A DNA stretch of 64,000 nucleotides from Oscillospiraceae bacterium (lineage in GTDB: Bacteria; Bacillota; Clostridia; Oscillospirales; Ruminococcaceae): positions 30,231 to 94,230 of the forward strand of contig JAAWDH010000007.1 in the NCBI GenBank assembly GCA_022793675.1, read 5' to 3'. Below, in pieces: positions 43,001 through 52,320 of this stretch. The notes below the pieces were generated by a model. That model made no database searches, was not told the origin of the DNA, and was given only the letters and a program-made list of their open reading frames with translations. Numbering within the stretch: the first letter of the stretch is position 1; each line of letters opens with the position of its first letter. The position numbers and the translations under genes were made by a program.

Positions 43001-44437
43001 CTACTGCCCTCTCCCTTCGGCAGTTTCTGCCGACTCCTCCGTCGGGATGGTGAGGATGACCGTCGTGCCGACGCCGGGCGTGCTTTCGATCTCGATGCTG
43101 CCTTTGTGCATCGAGATAATCTCATCTGCCACGGCCAGCCCAATACCCGACCCCCGCCGGGAATAGTTGGCTTTGAAAAATTTCGTCTTAATTTTGGGCA
43201 AATCCTCCGGGTCAATGCCAATGCCCGAATCCGCCACTGTAATCAGAATCGAATCCCCGCGCTGGAAGGCGTCGATTTTGACGCTGCCGCCAGGGTCGGA
43301 ATACTTGATTGCATTGTCAATAACATTGATAAAGACCTGCCGCAGCCGGTTTTTGTCGCCATAGACAAAGGGCAGCATTTCCGGCTCGTTATAGGTAACG
43401 TCGATATCCTCCTGGCGGGCTTTTTCGGTGTAGATCAGCACCGCTTCCCCCAGCTCGGCCAGAATATCCATCTTCTGGAAATTCATCCGCAGCCGGCCGT
43501 CCTGGATCCGGGAAAAGTCCAACAGCTCCTCTACCATCCCCGAAAGGCGCTCGGTCTCGGCGGTAATCACCCGCATCCCCTTCTTTAAGGTAGGCGGGTC
43601 GTCCTCTACCGTCATCAGCGTCTCTGCCCAGCCCTTGATAGCCGTCAGCGGGGTGCGCAGCTCATGGGAAACAGAGGAAATAAACTCATTTTTCAGCCGC
43701 TCGGAATTTTCCAATTCGTCAGCCATCGAATTGATCGTCTCGCACAGCTCGCCGATCTCGTCCTCCGACACCTTGACAATCCGGCTTTTTAAATCGCCGC
43801 GGGCAATCTGCCTAGCCGCCGTGCCGATTTCCCGCACCGGCCGCACAATACTTCGCACAAACAGAAGCCCCGACACCAGCACCAGTGCCAATACCGCCAG
43901 CGATATCCCGGCAATCCCCATCACCAGCGTGAAAATTACCTGGTCGACCGTTTCCAGCGACACCACAAACCGCATCGCAGAAAATTCGCTGTTGACAATG
44001 TTGACAATCTGCGTCACCGCCATAATTTTCTGGCCGTTGGACAGCTCCCCCACATAAAAGCCAATCCCATCCGCAGAAATCAGCGCCTCGTTATAGTCCG
44101 GCATCCGGTCCCGCTTATCAGTATAGGAAAACCCAGAGGAAGTAATGGAAACGCTGCCATAAGGGTCGACCGCCATCAGCTCCATATAATCCTTATCCGG
44201 AAAAGATTCGATATAGTTGCGCATCTCCGAATAAAAATTGCTGCTGACTATGCCGGAGGAATAGCGCATCATCATACTGGAAACGGTGCTGGCCCTTGCT
44301 TTCAGGGCCTGCCGCACTGCTGAATAATAAAAATTATGGATTAGCACGCCGCTGGCAGCCACAATTGTCACCAAAATAACCAGCACCACTGTAAAGCTAT
44401 TGATAAACCACCGCTGGGCAATGCTCTTGATCGCCAT
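43001..44437 (-). CDS. Sensor histidine kinase
   Basis: Membrane-bound kinase of a two-component system. Two membrane spans (about residues 12-34 and 168-196) enclose an outer sensing domain of about 130 residues; then follow HAMP (about 196-250), the phosphoacceptor His258 in SSVSHELRTPLTA, and the ATPase domain with NVIDNAIKY, DSGIGIDPEDLPKI and RRGSGIGLAVA. It has 478 residues. It follows the response regulator gene by 33 bp. The signal is unknown. Confidence 0.93.
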   Translation of the reverse strand: MAIKSIAQRWFINSFTVVLVILVTIVAASGVLIHNFYYSAVRQALKARASTVSSMMMRYSSGIVSSNFYSEMRNYIESFPDKDYMELMAVDPYGSVSITSSGFSYTDKRDRMPDYNEALISADGIGFYVGELSNGQKIMAVTQIVNIVNSEFSAMRFVVSLETVDQVIFTLVMGIAGISLAVLALVLVSGLLFVRSIVRPVREIGTAARQIARGDLKSRIVKVSEDEIGELCETINSMADELENSERLKNEFISSVSHELRTPLTAIKGWAETLMTVEDDPPTLKKGMRVITAETERLSGMVEELLDFSRIQDGRLRMNFQKMDILAELGEAVLIYTEKARQEDIDVTYNEPEMLPFVYGDKNRLRQVFINVIDNAIKYSDPGGSVKIDAFQRGDSILITVADSGIGIDPEDLPKIKTKFFKANYSRRGSGIGLAVADEIISMHKGSIEIESTPGVGTTVILTIPTEESAETAEGRGQ

Positions 44438-44470
44438 AGGCCGCCCCCTCCCTCTAAAATCCCCCTGCCG

Positions 44471-45178
44471 TCAGTCTGCGCCCCATTTATAGCCAAAGCC
44501 CCAGACCGTCAGGATATAAGCCGGCGCGGACGGCTCGTCTTCTACTTTAATCCGCAGCCGCCGGATATTAACGTCAACAATCTTCACGTCAGAATAGACC
44601 TGCTCGCCCCAAATCTCCCGCAGGATCCGGGTACGCTCCAGTGCCGTCCCCTTGTTTTTCAGCAAAAGCTCCATAATCTGGTACTCCACCTGGGTCAGCT
44701 CCACCGGCTGGCCATTTTTCGTCAGCGTGCGGCTTTTCAGATTAAGCACAAACGGCCCGCTGGTAATTTCCGCTGACACCTTCGGCGTCCCCGCCGCCAT
44801 GCTCACCCGGCGGTAAACCGCGTCCACCCTGGCCACCACCTCGGATGGGGAAAAAGGTTTGGTCACATAGTCGTCAGCCCCCATCATCAGCCCGCCGACC
44901 TTGTCCATCTCCTGGCTGCGGGCCGACAGGAAGATAATCCCCATCGTCGGCGAACGCTCCCGCAGCTTTTTGCAGACCCCGAACCCATCAATCCCCGGCA
45001 GGGTAATATCCAGCAGCGCAATATCAAAATCCCCGCCGCAGCGGTCATAGGTTTCCAGCGCCTTCTCGCCGCTGTTCACATCCACAACCTCATAACCCGC
45101 GCGCTGCAGGTTAATCACGACAAATTCCCGGATGACGTCCTCATCCTCACAAACAAGTATCCTCTTCACTTTATCCAA
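44471..45178 (-). CDS. Response regulator, OmpR/PhoB family
   Basis: A 235-residue DNA-binding regulator. The receiver domain has acidic residues EDED at 11-14 and the phosphorylated Asp57 in IALLDITLPG, with the Lys of VTKPFSP near residue 107. The C-terminal winged helix has VEYQIMELLLKNKG and SDVKIVDVNIRRLRIKVE. It is encoded between a lipoprotein gene and its cognate kinase, all in the same direction. Confidence 0.95.
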   Translation of the reverse strand: MDKVKRILVCEDEDVIREFVVINLQRAGYEVVDVNSGEKALETYDRCGGDFDIALLDITLPGIDGFGVCKKLRERSPTMGIIFLSARSQEMDKVGGLMMGADDYVTKPFSPSEVVARVDAVYRRVSMAAGTPKVSAEITSGPFVLNLKSRTLTKNGQPVELTQVEYQIMELLLKNKGTALERTRILREIWGEQVYSDVKIVDVNIRRLRIKVEDEPSAPAYILTVWGFGYKWGAD

Positions 45179-45219
45179 ACCTCCTAACCTCTTATCGGCG
45201 CCGCAGAACCTAACGGGCG

Positions 45220-46548
45220 TTATAAGAACTGGGAAAAATACTCTTTCACCTGCGTAATAGAAATGCGCAGCGGCGAATCGTTCTTGGGAATCCGTGCCAG
45301 GTAGACAATCTGCCCGCGGGTGTCAATCAGTTCATAGGCGGAATCGACCCGCTTCTGCTCCCAGTCCCGGCGGCTGACCACCCGGAAATAAAGCAGCTCG
45401 TTCTTCACAGGCTCCTTGCCGCGCTGGTACTCGTAAAACAGCAGCTCGTTTTGCTGCGTGGTACGCTGGGCGCTGACCTTGCCCACCCATTTTTCGGGGA
45501 ACTCCAACAGATACCCCAGCGAAGAATTGACATAGGCCGACAGCTGCCTCACAAAACCGCTATCCGTATAATGATACCAATCCGTCAGATAAAACGACCC
45601 TGGTTCGCCTTCCTTATAGCCTGGCATCGCCCGCTGTCCCGGTACCTCAATAACGCCGTCACGGCGGATATCATAGCAATTAAGCCCTACCGATCGGTCA
45701 ATGCCGATAGAAGTCATCGTCGCGCTGTCATAGGTAAGGTTCGCAAGGGCCGCGCCGCCTGCGTCATCCGCAACCGAAAGGATTTCCGTCGTCATCACTT
45801 CGGCGCTTTTGTAGCCGTCCAGATACACCGCCCGCATCCCGTTGCGCAGATAGCCGCTGTACAGGCTCGCATACCGGGTAATCTCCGGGTTCATCGACGC
45901 CTGGGCACGCAGTGCAAAGGCATTGTCCGCCCAGCAGAACAGCGAAGCCTGCGCCCCCAGCCCCTCGCCGGCGTCGCGGCTCTGGATCAGCAGGCAGTCA
46001 TCGGTGCCGCTGCCGGTCAGGTCGGCAATCAGCTTGGCCTGGTAATATTCGCTGAACAGGGTGGTCAGCTCCCCATCGCCGAAGCTGATAACCTTTAGCA
46101 GGCTGCTGCCGCCCTCGCCGGCATAAGACAGCCCCACCGCCAGCAGCGGCAGGCCTGTCCCAACCCCTAAGACAGCCACATCCTCCACCTGCGTCCCCTC
46201 TAAGACAATATCATGCATCGACTGCCACTGGCCGTCAACCTTGTCAAGGACATTCATCCGGATAGGCGCGGAAGCCGTGGTAGAGGAAGCCGGCTGGAAA
46301 AACACAACCGCTTCCTCCGACGGCTCGCCGTCCAGGTTCTGTAGGATGATCGCCGAGCGGTTGCTCCCGCGCTGGGGATAGACCAGCTTAATGGTGTCGC
46401 TCTGCAGCGCCCGCTTAAGCGCCAGCCAGATTTCGTTCTGTTCATCGTTGAGCCGGGGCGGATGAAGCAGGCTGTCCACACTGCCGGAATAAAGGCAGGA
46501 ACTGCAAAGCAGCGCCAGGCAAACCAGCGCCGCCAAAAGACGTTCCAT
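45220..46548 (-). CDS. Lipoprotein upstream of a two-component system
   Basis: A 442-residue exported protein with a signal peptide ending in a lipobox-like CSSC (Cys18). The body contains beta-propeller-like or FG-GAP-like repeats (AIILQNLDGEPSEEAVVFF, LIADLTGSGTDDCLLIQS), but I recognise no named family. The ATG at 46548 follows a run of five G; a longer open frame lacks support. It lies 41 bp before the response regulator gene, so it may be a co-sensor or a product of the same pathway, for example the cell envelope (inference). Confidence 0.75.
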   Translation of the reverse strand: MERLLAALVCLALLCSSCLYSGSVDSLLHPPRLNDEQNEIWLALKRALQSDTIKLVYPQRGSNRSAIILQNLDGEPSEEAVVFFQPASSTTASAPIRMNVLDKVDGQWQSMHDIVLEGTQVEDVAVLGVGTGLPLLAVGLSYAGEGGSSLLKVISFGDGELTTLFSEYYQAKLIADLTGSGTDDCLLIQSRDAGEGLGAQASLFCWADNAFALRAQASMNPEITRYASLYSGYLRNGMRAVYLDGYKSAEVMTTEILSVADDAGGAALANLTYDSATMTSIGIDRSVGLNCYDIRRDGVIEVPGQRAMPGYKEGEPGSFYLTDWYHYTDSGFVRQLSAYVNSSLGYLLEFPEKWVGKVSAQRTTQQNELLFYEYQRGKEPVKNELLYFRVVSRRDWEQKRVDSAYELIDTRGQIVYLARIPKNDSPLRISITQVKEYFSQFL

Positions 46549-46570
46549 CCCATAGCCCCCTTTCTGGAAA

Positions 46571-47098
46571 TTATACCGCACTTTCATATTGATAGCCGTC
46601 AGGTATTCTGATATAAGCCCTTATATGCCCGTCTATCGGACGATAAATAATCCCTGATTTGTTGCCGACATTCCCTTCAGCCGCGGCAAGCACGCCGTTT
46701 TCAGCTTCTAAAACAATACCGATATGGTCGTGTTCCTGGCCGATAAAAACCCTATCATAAAGCACAATATTCCCTGCTCCCGGCCAAAAAGCCGCTTCTC
46801 TTCTATGATAAGCTATCCGGGCATCCCGGACGGCATATTCTTCCCAACCAAGACAGCCCGCCAAATGACAGGTTATACATTCATCCGGACGATAGGGAAT
46901 CACAAATCCAGCTTCGATGCAGCAATAATAAACGAATGCCGCGCACCATAATTTATCTGCATCTTTGAGCGTCCATTTGGGAAAATGCCTGATAACCGGC
47001 GCAAGGTTTGAGCCCTGCCCCTCCAGATAGCCATGGAAAGGCTTCAGCGCCTTTTCCCTTGCAACTGCCGCCAGCTTCTGCCTTGTTGCGTTTTCCAT
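46571..47098 (-). CDS. CHAP-like amidase/peptidase domain protein
   Basis: A 175-residue protein with features of a CHAP/NlpC-P60-type hydrolase: Cys in LWCAAFVYYCC near residue 53, and His in GQEHDHIGIVLE near 125, followed by AAAEGNVGNKSGI. No signal peptide is visible, so it may be cytoplasmic or secreted by another route. The ATG at 47098 follows GGAGG. Located 22 bp before the lipoprotein gene, in the same direction. The catalytic role is predicted from motifs only. Confidence 0.7.
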   Translation of the reverse strand: MENATRQKLAAVAREKALKPFHGYLEGQGSNLAPVIRHFPKWTLKDADKLWCAAFVYYCCIEAGFVIPYRPDECITCHLAGCLGWEEYAVRDARIAYHRREAAFWPGAGNIVLYDRVFIGQEHDHIGIVLEAENGVLAAAEGNVGNKSGIIYRPIDGHIRAYIRIPDGYQYESAV

Positions 47099-47205
47099 TC
47101 TGCCTCCAGATTTTACCTTAAAATGCAATTCCCCATCTTCAATCTTTCACTTCAGGCCGATTTATCCGGCAAAAGCGGCTTTTCTGTACCGCTGCCCTGA
47201 CGCCA

Positions 47206-47239
47206 GAAAACCTCTGGCTGCCGAAAAAGCAGCCAGAGG
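47206..47239 (-). terminator. Terminator of the citrate synthase gene
   Basis: A perfect 11-bp stem (CCTCTGGCTGC at 47211-47221 with GCAGCCAGAGG at 47229-47239) followed on the minus strand by TTTTC, 20 bp after the stop codon. Confidence 0.85.
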
Positions 47240-47258
47240 CCAGCCCGCCTGCAAGCGC

Positions 47259-48602
47259 TCAGCGCTCGCTGATGGGGACGTAGTTCCTGCGCCGCACCAC
47301 CGATTTGTAGGCAGGGCGCATAATCCGCGAACAGGTCATATACTCTTCAATCCGATGGGCGCACCAGCCGCTCATCCGCGCCGTGGCAAACAGCGGCGTG
47401 AACAGCTCCTGCGGGATCCCCAGCATCCGGTAGACAAAACCGGAGTAAAGGTCGACGTTGGCGCACATCTCCTTTGACGCGCCCTTGCGTTCAGCCATGA
47501 CGATAGGGGTCAGACGCTCAATGCTTTTAAGCAGCTCCAGCTCCTCCCGCATTCCCTTTTTGTCAGCCAGCTTCTCGGCATTGTCCCGCAGGATGCCCGC
47601 CCGCGGATCGGAAAGGGTGTAGACCGCATGGCCCATACCGTAGATCAGCCCGGAACCGTCCCCGCGCTTTTTCTGAAGGATATCCCAGAGATAGTCGGAA
47701 AGTTCGCTGTCGGACTGCCAATTCTTGACATTTTCTTTGATCTCGTCAAACATCTCGCAGACTTTGATATTGGCGCCGCCGTGGCGGAAACCCTTCAGCG
47801 CCCCAACTGCTGCTGAATAGGCGGCATAGGCGTCGGTACCGGAGGAAGTCATCGCCCGGCAGACGAAAGTAGAGTTGTTGCCGCCGCCATGCTCGGCGTG
47901 GAGCATCAAGCAGACATCCAGCAGATGGGCCTCCTCCTCCGTATACTCCCTGCTGATCCGCAAAGTGGAAAGGATGCTTTGGGCGATAGTCTCGCCTGGC
48001 CGCACTGGATGGAAATAAGTAGATTCGTTATCATAATGGCCGATTTTCGCCATATAGCCGTTGACCATAATGGTCGGCATCCGGGCGATGATATGCAGCG
48101 CCTTTTTCAGCTCGGCTTCCAGCCCAGTCTCTTCGGCAAACTCATCATAAGAATATAGCGAAAGGATACTTCGCCCCAACTTATTCATCACATCCCGCGA
48201 AGGGGACTTGAGGATCATATCCTGGACAAAATCCATTGGCAGCGCCCGCGCCTGAGAAAGGACGGTGCGGTAAAATTCCAGCTGCTGGCTGCCCGGCAGA
48301 TGCCCGAACAGCAGAAGGTAGGAAGCCTCCTCATAGCCGTAGCGGCCTTCGCTGACGCAATTCTCTACCAACTCACGGACATCGATGCCGCGGTAGGTCA
48401 GCTCCCCCTCTACTGGGGTCTTCTCCCCTTCGCTGAGCACATAGCCGTGGACGTTGCAGATCTGGGTCAGGCCAGCCAGCACGCCGGTGCCGTCGCTGTT
48501 GCGCAGGCCGCGCTTGACACCGTATTTTTCATTTAAAGCAGCGTCGATATAGTTATACTTCTTAAACTCTTCGAATAGAGTATTCAGAGATTCCTTTTTC
48601 AG
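47259..48602 (-). CDS. gltA: Citrate synthase with no canonical start codon
   Basis: Condenses oxaloacetate with acetyl-CoA to citrate. The citrate/2-methylcitrate synthase fold is evident from ELTYRGIDVRELVENC, HAEHGGGNNSTFVCR and GMGHAVYTLSDPRA. The conserved N-terminal segment EEFKKYNYIDAAL followed by KRGLRNSDGTGVLAG is in frame upstream of the first canonical start (GTG at 48482), so translation must begin earlier. Between the preceding stop and this point there is no ATG, GTG or TTG. A CTG at 48602, behind AAGGAAGGGGGCGG, is the best start and gives 447 residues. The terminator below and the promoter above bound it as a single-gene unit. Confidence 0.85.
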   Translation of the reverse strand: MKKESLNTLFEEFKKYNYIDAALNEKYGVKRGLRNSDGTGVLAGLTQICNVHGYVLSEGEKTPVEGELTYRGIDVRELVENCVSEGRYGYEEASYLLLFGHLPGSQQLEFYRTVLSQARALPMDFVQDMILKSPSRDVMNKLGRSILSLYSYDEFAEETGLEAELKKALHIIARMPTIMVNGYMAKIGHYDNESTYFHPVRPGETIAQSILSTLRISREYTEEEAHLLDVCLMLHAEHGGGNNSTFVCRAMTSSGTDAYAAYSAAVGALKGFRHGGANIKVCEMFDEIKENVKNWQSDSELSDYLWDILQKKRGDGSGLIYGMGHAVYTLSDPRAGILRDNAEKLADKKGMREELELLKSIERLTPIVMAERKGASKEMCANVDLYSGFVYRMLGIPQELFTPLFATARMSGWCAHRIEEYMTCSRIMRPAYKSVVRRRNYVPISER

Positions 48603-48706
48603 AGGAACCGCCCCCTTCCTTCTTTCATCTGCCGGGATACCTGTCTATGGCTGCTTAAAGCGGACAAGCACCCCTACAAATAAAAAGTTCTCTTTCTATA
48701 AGATAT

Positions 48707-48735
48707 ATATTACCTGACATCAGTGGGAAAGTCAA
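48707..48735 (-). promoter_or_regulatory. Promoter of the citrate synthase gene
   Basis: TTGACT (48730-48735), a 17-bp spacer and TAATAT (48707-48712) on the minus strand, about 105 bp before the CTG start. Confidence 0.7.
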
Positions 48736-48785
48736 GGGATAATTGCGATTTTCTTTTGCAATATGAATTTTTTATTTTTAAATCT

Positions 48786-48819
48786 TGCATTTTCGATTGT
48801 TTTTTCAACTGAAAATGCA
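48786..48819. other. Inverted repeat upstream of the SpoIID-like gene
   Basis: TGCATTTTC (48786-48794) and GAAAATGCA (48811-48819), a perfect 9-bp inverted repeat around an AT-rich loop. It may be an operator or an mRNA structure. No clear sporulation promoter was found between 48736 and 48910. Confidence 0.35.
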
Positions 48820-48910
48820 TTTGCCGGCCCGAAGTTTGCCGGACGCCGGCAGTTTTTCTGCCACTTTTCCCTGTACAGCCAAAATCTTCCGCCCTGAAAG
48901 GATGCCGCCT

Positions 48911-49966
48911 ATGAAAAAGCTGCTGTTCTGCCTGCTCGCACTGGCTTTAGCCGCTGCGCTGCTGCCGGCCCTACCCCTTCTGTTCACGCCAGCCGATATG
49001 CCGCAGGAGGCAGGAACAAGTTCCCTGCTGCCTGCCGAAGAGAAAACCCCAGCCGCTTCCACTTCGCAGCCGCCCGAGCGCCAGGCTGCGGGGACGGCGC
49101 TGCCTGCCTATTACCGGATACTGGAAACCTCCTCCCAGCGGGTGCTGCGGGTAGAGCCGATGGAATACCTGATGGGGGTGGCGGCGGCAGAACTGCCCGC
49201 CTCCGCGCCGGAGGCGGCCAAAATCGCCCAGATGGTCGCCGCCCACAGCTACGCCCTGACGGTCATGGCAGCGCCTTTGAAAAACGGCGGCGCTGCCTCC
49301 GAAGCGCAAATTAGCAACGACCCCGCCCGCCATCAAGGGTATCTGACGCCTGAACAGCGCAAAGCCCTTTATGGCGACGGCTTCGACGAAGCCGAGGCTG
49401 CCCTCCGGGCGGCGGCAGAGCAGGCAGTCTGCTGGCTGCTGACCACCGACGGCGAAACGCTGCTGCCCGCCGCCTACCATAGCTGTTCCGCCGGCCAGAC
49501 CGAGGACGCCAAAAACGTCTGGGGGCAGAGCGTCCCCTGCCTTGTCCCAGCCGACAGCGCCGCTGACAAATCCGCCCCGCAATACAGCCAACAGAAGACA
49601 GTCCCCCGGCCGGAAATGGAAGCTATACTGAAGGAAAAGCTGGCGGTAAAGGAGCTTCCAGGCAGCCCGGAAAGCTGGATCAGCATTGAGGAAGTATCTC
49701 CATCCGGAACGGTGCTGAAAGCGTCGGTACTAGGGACGGGCTATACCGGCGTCGAGCTGCGGCGCTGGTTTTCGCTGGCATCAGCCTGTTTTTCTGTCCA
49801 TTATGACAGCGCAGCAGACGCTTTTATCTTTGATACAAAGGGCAGCGGCCATGGCGTCGGCATGAGCCAATATGGCGCAGAAAAATTAGCAGAATCTGGA
49901 AAGAATTGGCAAGAGATCCTGGGGCATTACTATCCAGGGGCGGTGCTTGTGGAGGTTGGACAATAA
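48911..49966 (+). CDS. SpoIID/LytB domain protein
   Basis: A 351-residue exported protein with an N-terminal signal or anchor (about residues 1-22), a low-complexity linker and a SpoIID/LytB domain: MEYLMGVAAAELPASAPEAA holds the expected catalytic Glu, YHSCSAGQTED and GSGHGVGMSQYGAEKL are typical. SpoIID is a lytic transglycosylase that thins septal peptidoglycan in engulfment; whether this is SpoIID itself or a relative is unclear, as spoIIQ or spoIIID are not adjacent. The ATG at 48911 follows GAAAGGATG. Upstream open frame is not supported. Confidence 0.85.
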   Translation: MKKLLFCLLALALAAALLPALPLLFTPADMPQEAGTSSLLPAEEKTPAASTSQPPERQAAGTALPAYYRILETSSQRVLRVEPMEYLMGVAAAELPASAPEAAKIAQMVAAHSYALTVMAAPLKNGGAASEAQISNDPARHQGYLTPEQRKALYGDGFDEAEAALRAAAEQAVCWLLTTDGETLLPAAYHSCSAGQTEDAKNVWGQSVPCLVPADSAADKSAPQYSQQKTVPRPEMEAILKEKLAVKELPGSPESWISIEEVSPSGTVLKASVLGTGYTGVELRRWFSLASACFSVHYDSAADAFIFDTKGSGHGVGMSQYGAEKLAESGKNWQEILGHYYPGAVLVEVGQ

Positions 49967-50178
49967 AGCCTGTTGTACAATCTGCACATCAAAAATAGCG
50001 ATTCGGCAGGCTATAAATTCCATAATATGGAAATCCTCTTTTGGCTATAGCAAATTTTTTGCTTCCTTTCAGCGAACTTTAACAATACACCAGAATTGAT
50101 TATGAAAACATTGGCGTTTTTGCCAAAAAACATCGCATTCTTTCTACAGGGAAAGGGCATTTTTTCTTTCGGTAATTA

Positions 50179-50208
50179 TTTACAAAAGCGCCCCCAATGT
50201 GTTATGAT
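50179..50208 (+). promoter_or_regulatory. Promoter of the glg operon
   Basis: TTTACA (50179-50184), an 18-bp spacer and TATGAT (50203-50208), about 50 bp before glgB. The rest of the 292-bp gap (49967-50258) shows nothing else I can name. Confidence 0.55.
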
Positions 50209-50258
50209 ATTAACAGAGTGTACAAAAGCACCCAAAATATCGAAAGGCGGTTTCAGCA

Positions 50259-52235
50259 GTGGACGCTTCTACTGTCAAAAAAGAGCAGGACAACCTGGCT
50301 CTGTATCTTTTCCACGAAGGCACCAATTACCAAAGCCAGGATTACCTGGGCTGCCATAAATCCGAAGGCGGGCATATTTTCCGCACCTGGGCCCCAAATG
50401 CCCGCGCAGTTTATGTCACCGGGGATTTCTGCGGCTGGGACGCGAAGGCCTGGCCGATGGCGCAGGCGGATAAGGCCGGCGTCTGGGAGGCGGAGATCCC
50501 GGGGCTCAAAGAATTTGACCTTTATAAATTCGCCATCGAGACCCCTAGCGGGGAGATCGTCCTGCGGGCCGACCCTTACGCGGCCCACGCCGAGACCCGC
50601 CCCGGCACGGCTTCCCGGATATACGACATCAACGGCTACGCCTGGGGGGATGGCGGCTGGATGGCCAAACGCCGCAGCGTCAACCCCGTCGAACGGCCCA
50701 TGAATATCTATGAGCTGCACGCTGGATCTTGGAAAAAATACCCCGATGGCTCCCCCTTCAGCTACACAAAGCTTGCCGAAGAGCTGATCCCCTATCTGAA
50801 GGAGATGGGCTACACCCACATCGAGCTGATGCCGGTGGGGGAATACCCCTTCGACGGCTCCTGGGGCTACCAGGTCACCGGGTATTTCGCCCCGACCTCC
50901 CGCTATGGCACCCCAAAAGACCTGATGGCTTTTGTCGACGCCTGCCACCAGGCGGATATTGGCGTGCTGCTTGACTGGGTGCCGGCCCATTTCCCCCGCG
51001 ACGCCCATGGCTTGCGGGAATTTGACGGCGCGCCCTGCTATGAGTACGCCGACAAGCGCAAGGGCGAACATCCCGATTGGGGAACGATGATCTTCGACTA
51101 TGGCCGGCCGGAGGTAATCAGCTTCCTGATCTCCTCGGCCTGTAACTGGATCCGCAACTACCATTTTGACGGCCTGCGGGTAGACGCCGTCGCTTCAATG
51201 CTCTATCTGGACTACGGCCGCCAAAACGGCAGCTGGTGCCCCAACATCTATGGCGGCAACTGGAACCTGGAAGCCATTGAATTCTTTAAAAAGTTCAACA
51301 CCCACCTGCGGGAGACCTACCCTGGCGCTATTACCATCGCCGAAGAGTCTACCGCCTTCCCCAAGGTCACCCACCCGGTGGACGACGGCGGGCTGGGCTT
51401 TACCTTCAAGTGGAACATGGGCTGGATGAACGACACGCTGGACTATATGAAGACCGACCCCTTCTTCCGCAGAGGAGTGCACAACAACCTGACCTTCAGC
51501 CTTACCTACGCCTTCTCTGAAAACTATATCCTCCCTTTGTCCCACGACGAAGTGGTGCATATGAAAGGCTCGCTGATCGGCAAGATGCCGGGCGAGTATA
51601 ACCAGAAATTTGCCAATCTCCGGGCTTATATGGCTTATATGTTTGCCCACCCCGGCAAGAAACTCTGCTTTATGGGCGGCGAGTTTGCCCAGTTCGCCGA
51701 GTGGGGGGAGGAAAAGACGCTGGATTGGATGCTGCTGGACTACGAGATGCACCGCAAATACCAGCACTTTTCCAAAACGCTCAACCTGCTTTATCAGAAG
51801 ACTCCAGCTTTATGGGCGCTGGACGGCGGCTGGGAAGGCTTTGACTGGCTCTCCTGCGACAACGCCGACCAAAATGTGATCTCCTTCCTGCGGCGGGATA
51901 CGGCCGGAAACGAGCTGATCGCCATCTGCAACTTCTCCTCCCTGACGCTGGAGGACTATTCCATCGGCGTCCCCCGGCGGGGCAAATACGCCGAGATTTT
52001 GACCACCGACGACCCGGCTTTCGGCGGGGACGGCGCTGCCAACGGCGAAGTCTACGCCAAGCTGCGCCCGATGCACGGGCGGGAGTACAGCCTCTCGCTG
52101 ACCCTCCCCCCCTTCTCCTGCATCTATCTCTATAAAAAGGCCAGCAAACCTGAAAAGCCCGCTGCCCCTGAGAAAGCGGCGAAAAAACCTGCGGCCAAAA
52201 AGGGAACGAAGGTGACAACAAAAACAAAAAAATAG
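50259..52235 (+). CDS. glgB: 1,4-alpha-glucan branching enzyme with lysine-rich tail
   Basis: Introduces alpha-1,6 branches into glycogen. After a CBM48 domain (FRTWAPNARAVYVTGDFCGW) comes the GH13 barrel, with the nucleophile Asp309 in FDGLRVDAVASM and acid/base Glu362 in ITIAEESTA. Its 658 residues include a C-terminal tail of about 33 residues made of Lys, Ala, Pro and Thr (for example KKPAAKKGTKVTTK), not part of the enzyme. The GTG start at 50259 follows AAAGGCGG. First gene of glgB-glgC-glgD-glgA. Confidence 0.94.
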   Translation: MDASTVKKEQDNLALYLFHEGTNYQSQDYLGCHKSEGGHIFRTWAPNARAVYVTGDFCGWDAKAWPMAQADKAGVWEAEIPGLKEFDLYKFAIETPSGEIVLRADPYAAHAETRPGTASRIYDINGYAWGDGGWMAKRRSVNPVERPMNIYELHAGSWKKYPDGSPFSYTKLAEELIPYLKEMGYTHIELMPVGEYPFDGSWGYQVTGYFAPTSRYGTPKDLMAFVDACHQADIGVLLDWVPAHFPRDAHGLREFDGAPCYEYADKRKGEHPDWGTMIFDYGRPEVISFLISSACNWIRNYHFDGLRVDAVASMLYLDYGRQNGSWCPNIYGGNWNLEAIEFFKKFNTHLRETYPGAITIAEESTAFPKVTHPVDDGGLGFTFKWNMGWMNDTLDYMKTDPFFRRGVHNNLTFSLTYAFSENYILPLSHDEVVHMKGSLIGKMPGEYNQKFANLRAYMAYMFAHPGKKLCFMGGEFAQFAEWGEEKTLDWMLLDYEMHRKYQHFSKTLNLLYQKTPALWALDGGWEGFDWLSCDNADQNVISFLRRDTAGNELIAICNFSSLTLEDYSIGVPRRGKYAEILTTDDPAFGGDGAANGEVYAKLRPMHGREYSLSLTLPPFSCIYLYKKASKPEKPAAPEKAAKKPAAKKGTKVTTKTKK

Positions 52236-52320
52236 CCCGGCGCTTGACCCTATGGAACACAAAAGCGGGCCTGGCCCCAAAGGCCGGCCTGCCCCACTAA
52301 AATAAAGAGGTGCACAAGGT

